A stretch of 13,904 nucleotides of DNA, from contig JBMSHD010000058.1 in NCBI GenBank assembly GCA_049416425.1, forward strand, positions 1-13,904. Reading direction: 5' to 3'. The notes below the pieces were generated by a model that was not told where the DNA came from, searched no databases, and worked only from the letters and a program-made list of their open reading frames with translations. This DNA is from JBMSHD01 sp049416425. Its GTDB lineage: Bacteria; Pseudomonadota; Gammaproteobacteria; Francisellales; Francisellaceae. Positions 7,196 through 13,904 of the stretch are shown piece by piece; the stretch's first letter is position 1; each line of letters begins with the position of its first letter. Position numbers and translations under genes: made by a program.

Positions 7196-7246
7196 TTACA
7201 CCATCCCCATGGTTTCTGTTTTGTTATTCTTTCGCTTATCAAGCAT
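7196..7246 (-). other. Possible 16-codon leader ORF before the permease
   Basis: An ATG at 7246 preceded by AAGGGAACG opens the frame MLDKRKNNKTETMGMV. It stops at a TAA that ends one base before the favoured permease start at 7194. The strong Shine-Dalgarno and the near-abutting stop and start suggest translational coupling or a leader peptide. The same Shine-Dalgarno could instead serve the in-frame TTG start at 7242. No homology is recognised. Confidence 0.3.
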
Positions 7247-7357
7247 CGTTCCCTTTTTTGTCGCTGGAATCATCCGACCGTCTCTCACAATGATTGATAA
7301 GCACTATTGATAATACCATTCCTTCAGATGGCAAAATACTCTATCACCCTATACTTA

Positions 7358-7409
7358 TTCATATTCATGAATTTCATATTCTACTTATCCTGAATTACGC
7401 TATCAGGAT
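7358..7409. promoter_or_regulatory. Repeat-rich candidate operator region between permease and gltS
   Basis: The direct repeat TTCATATTC occurs at 7358-7366 and 7373-7381, flanking the palindrome ATTCATGAAT (7363-7372, which overlaps the first copy). Just beyond it, ATCCTGA (7387-7393) and TCAGGAT (7403-7409) form a 7-bp inverted repeat with a 9-base gap. The cluster lies about 110-165 bases upstream of the permease start, where its promoter is expected, although no convincing minus-strand -35/-10 pair was found. The regulator is unknown. The TTCAT/ATGAA pieces faintly recall ArgR boxes but do not match the full consensus. Confidence 0.35.
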
Positions 7410-7460
7410 TGCAATCGTTTGTAAATAAAATATTTATTATAATTCTATATGGCTCTTTCT

Positions 7461-7482
7461 ATTTGATTGAAATTAATCAAAT
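7461..7482. promoter_or_regulatory. Inverted repeat overlapping the gltS -35 box
   Basis: ATTTGATT (7461-7468) and AATCAAAT (7475-7482) are perfect 8-bp arms separated by six bases. The repeat covers the -35 box (7467-7472) of the strong gltS promoter and runs into its spacer, a classic repressor position. The binding protein is not identified. Confidence 0.45.
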
Positions 7483-7495
7483 ATATTTATATAAT
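7467..7495 (+). promoter_or_regulatory. Strong sigma70 promoter for gltS
   Basis: TTGAAA (7467-7472), a 17-base spacer and a perfect TATAAT (7490-7495) make the best promoter in the window. Transcription should begin near 7502, giving an untranslated leader of roughly 118 bases before the gltS ATG. The rest of the leader is AT-rich, and I see no riboswitch-like structure in it. Confidence 0.7.
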
Positions 7496-7619
7496 TATAC
7501 TTTTGATACTTTAACCAATATCAATGATTATTTTTAGTTTAAATTCTATGATTATGATTTCCATTAACTAAAGTATCTGCTAGCATACATGATATTGTAT
7601 TTTTTAAGCTCAAAATGTT

Positions 7620-8834
7620 ATGTACTATTTTAATCTTGGTATTGTTGGCACACTTTTTTTAGCCGTTATTGTATTACTCATTGGGCGATTTCTTCAGCAC
7701 AAGATTCTCTTTTTGCAGAAATTTTTTATTCCTTCTCCGGTAATTGGTGGAATTATTATCTCCATTATTTTATCCATTCTTACGTATTTCAACCTTCTTA
7801 CTCTTGAATTTGATATCACAATGCAAAAACAGCTAATGATTGCTTTTTTTGCCACAGTCGGCTTCTCTGCCAGTTTTAAATTTCTATTGAAAGGCGGTAA
7901 GGCCGTCATTCTTTTTCTTATATGCGCAATCACTTTAGTAATTTTGCAAAACACCCTTGGTGTTATACTGGCTTTAAGCATGAATCAGTCTTATGCTTTT
8001 GGCATTGCCACAGGCTCTGTTTCCTTAACGGGAGGTCACGGCACATCGGCGGCCTTTTCTCCTCTACTAAGCAACCTATTTTCACTTGCTAATGCTACAG
8101 AGATCACCATCTCAGCAGCTACCTTTGGTCTCATTGCCGGTAGCCTATTAGGAGGTCCAATTGGCAGAAAACTAATGAAGAAATATCGTCTTAAACCAGA
8201 TGTAAAAACCCTAAAAATGGCGCATGTCGCCCCTGACCTCAATGAAGAGAAACCTCTTTCCATCAGTGAAAAAGGGATATTTCACGCCGTTACTGCTATC
8301 GTAATCGCCATGACTCTGGGTGAGATGATTGCTTATTATCTAAACCAGATTGGCTTTATTCTTCCACCTTATATTGGAGCGATGCTAGCGGCCGCGCTTA
8401 TTCGAAACATTGCTGATATCTCCCAGAAAATTATTCTCGAAGATCATGAAATTACAGTGATTGGCAATATCTGTCTGTATCTTTTTCTGGCCATGGTACT
8501 GATGAGCATGAATCTGATTTCATTGGTTGATATTGCTCTACCCATGTTGATCATCCTCTTGGCACAGGTGCTACTGATGGCACTTTTCGCCTATCACGTA
8601 ACTTTTCGAATAATGGGTAGAAACTACGATGCCGCCGTTTTAGCTGTAGGGCACTGTGGTTTTGGACTTGGCGCCACACCAAATGCCATGGCTAATATGG
8701 AAGCCTTTACCAATAAGAACTATCCTTCACCATTGGCTTTTTTCACCATTCCTATCGTCGGTTCACTGTTCATTGATTTTGCCAATGCCGGCATTATCAC
8801 TGGATTTCTTAATTTTCTGAAAATGATTCTCTAG
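7620..8834 (+). CDS. gltS: GltS, sodium/glutamate symporter
   Basis: GltS is an inner-membrane symporter of the ESS family that takes up glutamate with sodium ions. The 404 residues match the E. coli length of 401. The two inverted-repeat halves each carry the family's glycine-rich re-entrant motif: LTGGHGTSAAFS at about 136-147 and GHCGFGLGATPNA from 344. NYDAAVLAVGHCG precedes the second motif. About ten or more hydrophobic helices are visible, with a central polar loop near residues 180-215. The start ATG has no clear Shine-Dalgarno. The gene stands alone on the plus strand, with its own promoter at 7467-7495, and diverges from the amino-acid permease. Its last 26 bases overlap the end of the convergent RND gene. 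Confidence 0.95.
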   Translation: MYYFNLGIVGTLFLAVIVLLIGRFLQHKILFLQKFFIPSPVIGGIIISIILSILTYFNLLTLEFDITMQKQLMIAFFATVGFSASFKFLLKGGKAVILFLICAITLVILQNTLGVILALSMNQSYAFGIATGSVSLTGGHGTSAAFSPLLSNLFSLANATEITISAATFGLIAGSLLGGPIGRKLMKKYRLKPDVKTLKMAHVAPDLNEEKPLSISEKGIFHAVTAIVIAMTLGEMIAYYLNQIGFILPPYIGAMLAAALIRNIADISQKIILEDHEITVIGNICLYLFLAMVLMSMNLISLVDIALPMLIILLAQVLLMALFAYHVTFRIMGRNYDAAVLAVGHCGFGLGATPNAMANMEAFTNKNYPSPLAFFTIPIVGSLFIDFANAGIITGFLNFLKMIL

Positions 8835-11800
8835 TCATGATCCGAATTGATTTCATCAACATATAAGCCACAGGCACGATAAATAGAGAAAAGAGAGAAC
8901 CTAAAAGCAAACCGAAAACAATCACAATACCGATCTGCTGACGAGCATGCTCACCGACTCCACTTGTTAACACCAGAGGAATTGCACCTAAAATCATCGT
9001 CGCTGACGTCATTAATATCGGCCTTAACCGTGTTGCGGCTCCAGCGATAATGGCATCCTTTAAAGCATAGCCTTTCTGTTTAAGCTCATTGGCAAACTGT
9101 ACGATTAAGATGCCATGTTTCGAGACAAGTCCCACCAGGGTGATCAGTCCGATTTCGGTATAGATATTGAGTGTGCCACCGATGATTTTAAGCCCAAGCA
9201 AGCCGCCGATAACGCAAAGCGGTACGGTCAGAAGAATAATAAACGGATCGATAAAACTTTCAAACAGCGCCGCCAGTACCAGATAGATAAACAAAAGTCC
9301 GGCGATAAAAATGATCAGCATGCTATTGCCACCTTCAATCATATCCCTGGCATCACCTTTAAAAGCAAGACTGACACCGGGCACAGCCTGTTTCGCCAAA
9401 AGCTCAATCTCATCAATGGCCTGCCCCATGGAAAAACCGGCAGCAAGACTGATCGATAGCGGCATGGCGTTCATCTGGTTATAGCTCATCAGGTAGGGAA
9501 TCTTAACCACAGGTTTAATGCTGACAAAACGGGACAGCTGCACCCAGCCATTTTTGTCATTCTTGATATACAGATCATTCAATACCTTAAAATTTCTTAG
9601 TTTCGATTTTGGCAATTGCACGATAATTGGATAACTCTCCCCTCCCACTTCATAGTCATTATTCAGGCGCCATCCACCAAACAAAATGCTAAGCATGGAC
9701 TGAATATCATCAGGCGCCACGCCCAGTATCGCCGATTTGGTATAATCAATATCGATATTAAACTCCGGACTGTTGATATTAGTATCGACCTCGGCATCTG
9801 AAATGCCCGGAAGTTTTGACAGTAATTGCGAGAAATGGCTGGCTTTCTTATAAAGCGTCTCAAATGAATCCATACTCAAAAGATACAGTCCGATATCTCC
9901 ACCACCGAATCCCTGAGAATTTCCAGATAGTGGAATGACAAAACTGCTTCCTGATACCCCTTTCACTTCATTGATCGCATGATTAAGATCTTTTGAGATC
10001 ATCTGGGCATATGAGATGGCGCCAGGCTTTAGAATATTCAGCGAAACGCCATCGATCTGACCGCCATCACCGCTGTAGACAAAACCGAATGAATGCGCAA
10101 TCTGATTGTTGACGGCAGCCTGGCGCTTAATCTGCTCAAGCTTATCCATAAGGTTATCTGTTGTGCCATTTCCATCACTGTGGACACTCACACCGACAAC
10201 ACCAATCGTATCATCTGGCTGCAACGTCACGGGAATCGACTTATACAGCAGAAACCCAGCCACAATCAAAAGCAAAAACAGGATAACAATCCAGAATCTG
10301 ACTTCAAGAATGAAATTCAACACCCTTCGATACCAGACTGCCATATGATCGAAAATGCCAGCCACCCACTTCTCATAACGGCTGGGTTTTGCCGAGCCTA
10401 ACATATGTGCACACATCGTCGGTGATAGACTCAAAGCGACAAATCCAGATATCAAAACCGCTGCCGCCAGTGTGAAGGCAAATTCCTTAAAAAAAACCGC
10501 CATTTTATCATTCATAAAGGCAATCGGCAGGTAAACCGCCGCTAAAGTTACCGTCATGCCAATGATAGCAAAACCAATTTCTCTGCTGCCAGCAATCGCC
10601 GCATCGAAAGCAGGAAGACCTCTTTGCATATAACGATAACAGTTCTCAAGCACGACAATGGCATCATCAACCACAAGACCAACTGCCAAAACCAGTGCCA
10701 GCAATGTCATCATATTGATACTGAATCCAAGCGGCCAGATAATCACAAATACACTGACCAGACACACCGGTATGGTCATAATTGGCACCAATGCCGCACG
10801 AACACGCCCAAGAAACATAAGCGAGATCAAAGCAACCAGAATAACTGCCTCGATAATGGTTTTAATCACCTCATACAATGAGGCCTTAAGTGAATCGGCG
10901 ATGTTGAGCAACACCGAAGCCTTCATGCCCGGTGGCAGAGAATTCTGCAATACCTTTATCGTGTCAACGACTTTATTGGCTACGGCAATCGGATTGGCAT
11001 CTGTGGTCTGTGATACCGCAACGACAACACCAGGTTTGCCATCTACCATCGATATTGATGGATTGGCAAAATTGACGCTCTCAAGGGCGATGGTGGCTAC
11101 CTGTTTTAAATAGATCAAACGCCCCCCTTTTTTGGCAATAATCAGATTGTTAAACTTCTCCAGATTATCGAGTGAGGTATTAATGTTAACCGTATAGGTA
11201 CTGTCTTTGGTAAAAATTTGTCCGGCCGAAGCGTTGCTGTTGAATTTATTAAGCTTGGCAATCACATCCTGAGGCGTCAGTTTAAGCGTCGCCAATGCTT
11301 CCGGTTTAAGCTCGATTCTCAACGCCAATCCTTCAGAAAACAAATCAACCTGACCAACACCTGGAATCTGAGAGAGTTGCTTGACAATCGTGTCATTAAG
11401 ATAAGAGGACAAGGCTTCGTTGCTCAGACTGTCATCAGAAAAACCAATAAACACCAACTGCCCATCACCGCCACGCTGTCGAATTTTTGGCGTATCGGCA
11501 TTTTGCGGCAATGATACCGAAGCAATAGCTCTTAGAACCTGAGATTGTGCGGTTAAAAACTTCTCCTGGCTGATATTGCCAAAATTCAGCTTGATTTGGC
11601 TCTGTCCCTGGGTTGAGCTGGCCTCAACGTAACTGAGGTTTTCGATGCCTGACAAGGCCGATGTCAGCTTCTGTGTAATATCCTTTTGCACAACCTCGGC
11701 ACTGGCACCCGAATAATTGGTCACGATCATAAGCCTGGGCTTAAATACCGTCGGTTCAAATTGAAAATTCACAAAGCTTAGACTCATCAGCCCGCATAAC

Positions 11801-11865
11801 ACCAAGATGGCATTTAAGACAAAGGATAAAACCGGTCGCTTTATGCAGATTTCAGAAAGCTTCAT
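8809..11865 (-). CDS. RND-family (HAE1) efflux pump, inner-membrane subunit
   Basis: This is a proton-driven multidrug-type exporter of the AcrB/MexB/MdtB superfamily, 1018 residues long (relatives about 1020-1050). TM1 lies at residues 11-31, and two large periplasmic loops flank the second bundle. The proton-relay aspartates Asp400-Asp401 are in GLVVDDAIVVLEN, and the relay lysine Lys916 is in LVGLVSKHGILIV. The SKHGI form rather than AKNAI places it away from classical AcrB, and its substrates cannot be read from sequence. The start overlaps the adaptor stop by four bases (ATGA), so the two are co-translated. No outer-membrane channel gene is present in the window. The 3' end overlaps gltS head-on by 26 bases. 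Confidence 0.93.
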   Translation of the reverse strand: MKLSEICIKRPVLSFVLNAILVLCGLMSLSFVNFQFEPTVFKPRLMIVTNYSGASAEVVQKDITQKLTSALSGIENLSYVEASSTQGQSQIKLNFGNISQEKFLTAQSQVLRAIASVSLPQNADTPKIRQRGGDGQLVFIGFSDDSLSNEALSSYLNDTIVKQLSQIPGVGQVDLFSEGLALRIELKPEALATLKLTPQDVIAKLNKFNSNASAGQIFTKDSTYTVNINTSLDNLEKFNNLIIAKKGGRLIYLKQVATIALESVNFANPSISMVDGKPGVVVAVSQTTDANPIAVANKVVDTIKVLQNSLPPGMKASVLLNIADSLKASLYEVIKTIIEAVILVALISLMFLGRVRAALVPIMTIPVCLVSVFVIIWPLGFSINMMTLLALVLAVGLVVDDAIVVLENCYRYMQRGLPAFDAAIAGSREIGFAIIGMTVTLAAVYLPIAFMNDKMAVFFKEFAFTLAAAVLISGFVALSLSPTMCAHMLGSAKPSRYEKWVAGIFDHMAVWYRRVLNFILEVRFWIVILFLLLIVAGFLLYKSIPVTLQPDDTIGVVGVSVHSDGNGTTDNLMDKLEQIKRQAAVNNQIAHSFGFVYSGDGGQIDGVSLNILKPGAISYAQMISKDLNHAINEVKGVSGSSFVIPLSGNSQGFGGGDIGLYLLSMDSFETLYKKASHFSQLLSKLPGISDAEVDTNINSPEFNIDIDYTKSAILGVAPDDIQSMLSILFGGWRLNNDYEVGGESYPIIVQLPKSKLRNFKVLNDLYIKNDKNGWVQLSRFVSIKPVVKIPYLMSYNQMNAMPLSISLAAGFSMGQAIDEIELLAKQAVPGVSLAFKGDARDMIEGGNSMLIIFIAGLLFIYLVLAALFESFIDPFIILLTVPLCVIGGLLGLKIIGGTLNIYTEIGLITLVGLVSKHGILIVQFANELKQKGYALKDAIIAGAATRLRPILMTSATMILGAIPLVLTSGVGEHARQQIGIVIVFGLLLGSLFSLFIVPVAYMLMKSIRIMTRESFSEN

Positions 11866-12971
11866 GGCGCCTCTACCTTAACGCGCAAGCCATCAGACAA
11901 ACTCGAGTTTGTCGAGATAATAACAGGCTCACCGATTTCAAGACCCGATACAATTCCCATATAGCCATCATAGAGTCCCGAGACTTCCACCGGCGTCATC
12001 TTAGCCGTATAGACAGCTTTATCGCTTGAGCTGTCAGTGTTTAAAATGGTGCGATAAACCACAAAACCACCGCTTTGTGTATGAATGGCCGACTCTGGAA
12101 CCGCCAACTCTGGATTAAACGCTTTTAATACCTGAGTGACATTGACACTCATCCCTGGTGACAGTAAATCATCGTTATTATCAAAATAAGCACGAACAGA
12201 AAATGTTAGATTATCGCTCGAGACATCTGGTGAGATATAATCCACTATCGCCTTAAACGTTCTACCTGGCCAGGCATCGGAATAAAATTCAGTCGTCTGA
12301 CCGGTCTTAAGCTCACTGGCATATTTTTCGGACAAAGCATACTCCACTTGCAAATTCTGTTTATTGACGATACTCACAATCGCATCTCCCTCAGATACAT
12401 AACTGCCAACTGCCAGCTGCGTCATGCTCAACACGCCATCAAACGGTGCTCGAATTTCGGTGTTTGATAGCTGATACTGCGCGATATCAAGCTCTGCCTT
12501 TGATTGTAAATACTGGCTTTGTGCATTATCCAACGCCTCTTTTGATACGGCCTTACTGTCATTATAAAGCCGGCTCATCCGCTCATACTGCTGTTTCGCT
12601 TTTTGAAATGCCGCCTCTGATGAGGCAAGGTCGGCCTGCTGTTGCGTATTCTCAAGCAATAAAAGCACATCCCCTTTTTTCACAAGCTGACCACTCTTAA
12701 AATTAATCTTATCTACGATGCCTGAGACCTGAGACATGATCACCACCGATTGAGGCGCAACAAGCTCACCAATGCTGTTGGCAACAACCGGCATATTGTG
12801 ATGATCGACTCGCTCCACCTGCACTGATGTTGGCGCGATATCAAATGCAATCTTAGCGCCACTTCGGTTACTGATATAAAGCCATATTCCAATCAGTACC
12901 ACCAAAAAACCGGTAATAATGGCAAACACAATATGACGCCGCATAGGCCTTTTTGAGATTTTTTCCTGCAT
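11862..12971 (-). CDS. RND efflux membrane-fusion (adaptor) protein
   Basis: This is a periplasmic adaptor of the HlyD/AcrA type that links the RND pump to an outer-membrane channel. From the ATG at 12971 it has 369 residues. A single N-terminal membrane anchor follows the basic RPMRRH, with no lipobox cysteine. The lipoyl half-motifs flank a coiled-coil hairpin: SQVSGIVDKINFKSGQLVKKGD before it and NTEIRAPFDGVLSMTQLAVG after it. Beta-barrel and membrane-proximal domains complete the protein. I prefer 12971 because AGGACGG precedes it and the membrane anchor comes soon after. The frame is open back to an ATG at 13052, but that start has no Shine-Dalgarno, lies inside a decayed gene, and adds 27 polar residues. 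The stop overlaps the pump start by four bases. Confidence 0.9.
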   Translation of the reverse strand: MQEKISKRPMRRHIVFAIITGFLVVLIGIWLYISNRSGAKIAFDIAPTSVQVERVDHHNMPVVANSIGELVAPQSVVIMSQVSGIVDKINFKSGQLVKKGDVLLLLENTQQQADLASSEAAFQKAKQQYERMSRLYNDSKAVSKEALDNAQSQYLQSKAELDIAQYQLSNTEIRAPFDGVLSMTQLAVGSYVSEGDAIVSIVNKQNLQVEYALSEKYASELKTGQTTEFYSDAWPGRTFKAIVDYISPDVSSDNLTFSVRAYFDNNDDLLSPGMSVNVTQVLKAFNPELAVPESAIHTQSGGFVVYRTILNTDSSSDKAVYTAKMTPVEVSGLYDGYMGIVSGLEIGEPVIISTNSSLSDGLRVKVEAP

Positions 12972-13048
12972 GTCCGTCCTATTTCTCTTTAAATTTTCAT
13001 TATTTTCAATCTCATCAACCATTATCGAGCTATCTATCACAATGGGTG

Positions 13049-13186
13049 TCATGACAACGGATACATCATAAGATAAGCATCATCACCATTTAGATAAAAG
13101 CCCTGCTTCTGCCCTACAGATTTAAATCCCAATGACACATACAAGGCGATGGCTTTATCATTGTATAGTCTGTTACCGTCATTAGA
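13049..13186 (-). pseudogene. GNAT acetyltransferase C-terminal fragment
   Basis: One minus-strand frame reads LYNDKAIALYVSLGFKSVG, then GFYLNGDDAYLMMYPLS and a stop at 13049-13051. N-x-x-AIALY-x-x-LGFK is the hallmark acetyl-CoA-binding end of GNAT acetyltransferases. Only about 45 codons remain, bounded upstream by a stop, so the N-terminal two-thirds are lost. Its stop overlaps the upstream alternative ATG of the adaptor gene (ATGA). The substrate cannot be inferred. Confidence 0.75.
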
Positions 13187-13251
13187 TTATCAGTCGGGTA
13201 GTAAGGCATCCAATCCTTTGTATCATCAACGAGTATAAGAAGTTGTTTCAT
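13114..13251 (-). pseudogene. RimK-like ATP-grasp gene start fused to GNAT debris
   Basis: An ATG at 13251 opens a 45-codon frame beginning MKQLLILVDDTKDW, then PYYPTDNLMTVTDY. This resembles the N-terminus of RimK-family ATP-grasp ligases, with the D-W-x-PYYP pattern. From about codon 31 the frame runs out of phase through the GNAT fragment and stops at 13114-13116. A deletion probably joined the first 30 codons of the RimK-like gene to the tail of a GNAT gene, with the breakpoint near 13160-13180. The RimK assignment comes from a short segment and is moderate. The hybrid is unlikely to be functional. Confidence 0.55.
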
Positions 13252-13330
13252 GTTTATCCGTGTACAACAGGCATATCATAAATGGTAATCCAAGTCAGGA
13301 TAACATGCCAGCGCTAAATAGATGGGCGAT

Positions 13331-13342
13331 GCTAAATTTAGC
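13331..13342. repeat. 12-bp perfect palindrome at the cvpA stop
   Basis: GCTAAATTTAGC reads the same on both strands and touches the cvpA stop codon. There is no T-run after it, so it is not a convincing intrinsic terminator. It could be an operator or a chance palindrome. Confidence 0.35.
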
Positions 13343-13890
13343 TAAGCTGAAGGACCGATGGCGCTGATATCCTCAATGGTGCGCCGATTCTTATCCTTTG
13401 ACTTTTCGGTTTTTTTCCTGCTGATCGCATCATCAAGCTTTGCTTTGGTCGTCTCCATCCAGCTCACCACATTAAGATAACAGGGCACAAGCCTTGAATT
13501 TTGCCAGGCATCAAGCTTATGAACCTTGATATTAGCATTTAACAAGCCCACGACCAGACTCAAGACCAACGTGCATTTTAGAAGACCAAAAACAAATCCA
13601 AGCATGCGGTTGACAAAAGACAAGCCCTCATTTTTATGAAGCAGAAGCGCCATTAGCAGAACGACACGACCAACAAACCAGGTGATAAGAATAATAGCGA
13701 TAAAGGCAGACCAAAAGGCGACCTCTGGGGTTTCGATCCACTGCTTTAGAAAATCAGCCAGATCCAACGTAAAAAAATAAGCCAGGATAACGGCGACAAG
13801 CCAGACCAACAGTGAAAATAACTCGCGGATAAAGCCTTTAATCACGCCTCTTAACCCAAGTTGGTAAGTTGAAATCTTAGAAGTCAGCAA
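13342..13890 (-). CDS. cvpA: CvpA family membrane protein (N-terminus abnormal or cut)
   Basis: This is a small inner-membrane protein of the CvpA (colicin V production) family, about 182 residues as read from a TTG at 13890. The family signature GVIKGFIRELFSLLVW is near residues 16-31, followed by three hydrophobic helices, NRMLGFVFGLLKC, and the W-x-x-S-x-L-V-P segment (QNSRLVPCYL). A basic, Lys/Arg-rich tail follows. In the family a hydrophobic first helix precedes the RG-x-x-x-E segment. Here that stretch reads LTSKISTYQLG, is polar, and the frame is open to the window edge. An ATG at 13894 in another frame starts MVADF and then stops. The gene may be frameshifted, or the end of the sequence may be poor. 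In many gammaproteobacteria cvpA precedes purF, but here gene debris and the efflux operon follow. Confidence 0.85.
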   Translation of the reverse strand: MLTSKISTYQLGLRGVIKGFIRELFSLLVWLVAVILAYFFTLDLADFLKQWIETPEVAFWSAFIAIILITWFVGRVVLLMALLLHKNEGLSFVNRMLGFVFGLLKCTLVLSLVVGLLNANIKVHKLDAWQNSRLVPCYLNVVSWMETTKAKLDDAISRKKTEKSKDKNRRTIEDISAIGPSA

Positions 13891-13904
13891 CCATAAGGGC
13901 TTAA

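Noticed and set aside
10658..11113. Long plus-strand open frame opposite the RND pump
   Set aside because: It is a shadow of the RND gene, with low-complexity composition and no recognisable domain. Several similar frames lie opposite the his genes.
1..13904. CRISPR array, insertion sequence or integrase
   Set aside because: No regularly spaced repeats, terminal inverted repeats, transposase or recombinase motifs were seen on either strand.

Overview
The window looks like chromosomal DNA from a gammaproteobacterium of moderate GC content. The evidence is a his operon in the enteric gene order with a fused bifunctional hisB, a 298-residue long-form HisG, a GltS symporter, a CvpA protein and an RND pump with its adaptor. 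I cannot name the genus. Both window edges fall inside genes (hisH on the left, cvpA on the right), and both of these genes look abnormal close to the edge.

Layout. (1) Positions 1-5296, minus strand: a tight operon yerC-hisG-hisD-hisC-hisB-hisH. yerC is a TrpR-like regulator gene placed first, with a palindrome at its probable transcription start, so it may regulate the histidine genes behind it. Spacings range from short gaps to overlaps, and several starts had to be moved to internal ATGs. (2) Positions 5297-5673: a 377-bp gap with the yerC promoter region, two overlapping hairpins, an isolated TATAAT box and a compact 89-nt four-way-junction fold. (3) Positions 5674-7194, minus: an amino-acid permease of the APC superfamily, preceded by a possible short leader ORF. 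(4) Positions 7247-7619: an AT-rich divergent promoter region with a strong sigma70 promoter overlapped by an inverted repeat, facing gltS. (5) Positions 7620-8834, plus: gltS, a sodium/glutamate symporter. (6) Positions 8809-12971, minus: an RND inner-membrane pump and its membrane-fusion adaptor, ending in a 26-bp convergent overlap with gltS. (7) Positions 13049-13251: a decayed chimera that joins the start of a RimK-like ATP-grasp gene to the tail of a GNAT acetyltransferase gene. (8) Positions 13342 to the edge, minus: cvpA.

Biology. The left half makes histidine from PRPP and ATP. The middle holds two divergent amino-acid transporters, which could share regulation. The right half is a two-gene efflux system without its outer-membrane channel, so it probably borrows a TolC-type channel encoded elsewhere.

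The most interesting item is the fold at 5565-5653. Three hairpins and a closing stem meet with no unpaired linker, and the loops of the first and third arms can form a seven-pair kissing interaction. That interaction and one arm pair use G-U wobbles that work only in plus-strand RNA. I do not recognise it as a known RNA class. The minus strand of the same fold is followed by a T-run, so it may also serve as the permease terminator.
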